From positions 1 to 6,238 of the forward strand of contig JABMRO010000422.1 in assembly GCA_013202635.1 (NCBI GenBank): DNA of 6,238 nt, given 5' to 3'. The notes beneath the pieces were generated by a model. It did not search any database. It was given only the letters and a program-made list of their open reading frames with translations, and had not been told where the DNA came from. This document shows, piece by piece, positions 6,163-6,238 of this stretch. Each line of letters starts with the position of its first letter. Within the stretch, counting starts at the first letter, position 1. The stretch comes from Planctomycetota bacterium. Its GTDB lineage: Bacteria > Planctomycetota > Phycisphaerae > Sedimentisphaerales > Anaerobacaceae. A program made the position numbers and the translations under genes.

Positions 6163-6217
6163 AGAGCCTATGGAGACCACTCAAGTCACTTTCGACTATT
6201 CTTTACGGGAGAACCCT

Positions 6218-6238
6218 ATGGGTGAAGCACGCAAGGAC
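6218..6238 (+). CDS. Start of an unidentified gene running off the right edge
   Basis: An ATG at 6218 is preceded by GGGAG (6207-6211) at 6-nt spacing and stays open to the window end, giving only MGEARKD. The frame is also open upstream to an ATG at 6170 (METTQVTFDY and on), which has no binding site, so 6218 is the better start. The seven residues recall the N-termini of some IS1380-family transposases, but this is far too short to identify anything. The nearby promoter-like site and the shortened STAS gene upstream fit a mobile element entering here, which remains a guess. Confidence 0.4.

Noticed and set aside
5924..6184. 86-codon minus-strand frame across the STAS gene
   Set aside because: Antisense shadow of the STAS coding sequence, with no supporting binding site or motif.

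Overview
The window carries a tightly packed minus-strand gene cluster for the inner-membrane platform and outer-membrane channel of a type IV pilus or closely related secretion-type machine. A separate plus-strand unit starts near the right edge. The organism is a diderm (Gram-negative-type) bacterium, because a secretin with a signal peptide is present. Base composition is moderate. Planctomycetota, perhaps Phycisphaerae, is a guess from the divergent pilMNO set and the small STAS protein; nothing here proves it.

Leftward operon, in transcription order: PilM (5184-4135), PilN-like (4084-3443), PilO-like (3441-2821), a Soj/ParA-type ATPase (2824-2015), a PilP/GspC-like periplasmic clamp protein with a long repeat-rich cytoplasmic tail (2011-1022), and a secretin cut by the left window edge (956 to 1). 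From pilN through the clamp gene the junctions are 1 nt, a 4-nt ATGA overlap and 3 nt, so these genes are probably translationally coupled. By family knowledge, PilM (cytoplasmic, actin-like) binds the N-terminus of PilN, PilN and PilO pair through coiled coils in the periplasm, and the PilP/GspC-type protein bridges them to the secretin. The unusual member is the ParA ATPase. It has no visible ParB and sits in the middle of the structural genes, where it may position the machine in the cell.

The stretch 5185-5867 separates the operon from the rightward gene. It holds no convincing intact gene. On the minus strand at 5408-5533 there is a 41-codon open segment that reads like the end of a protein and may be a gene remnant. 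Only weak promoter-like elements and short inverted repeats are otherwise seen.

Rightward unit: a small STAS-domain protein (5868-6137) has an excellent ribosome binding site but lacks the usual C-terminal part of the domain. Directly after it come a sigma70-like promoter (6134-6162) and the first codons of another gene (from 6218) that runs off the window. One explanation is that a mobile element has cut into the STAS gene; this is an inference to be tested with sequence beyond the window.
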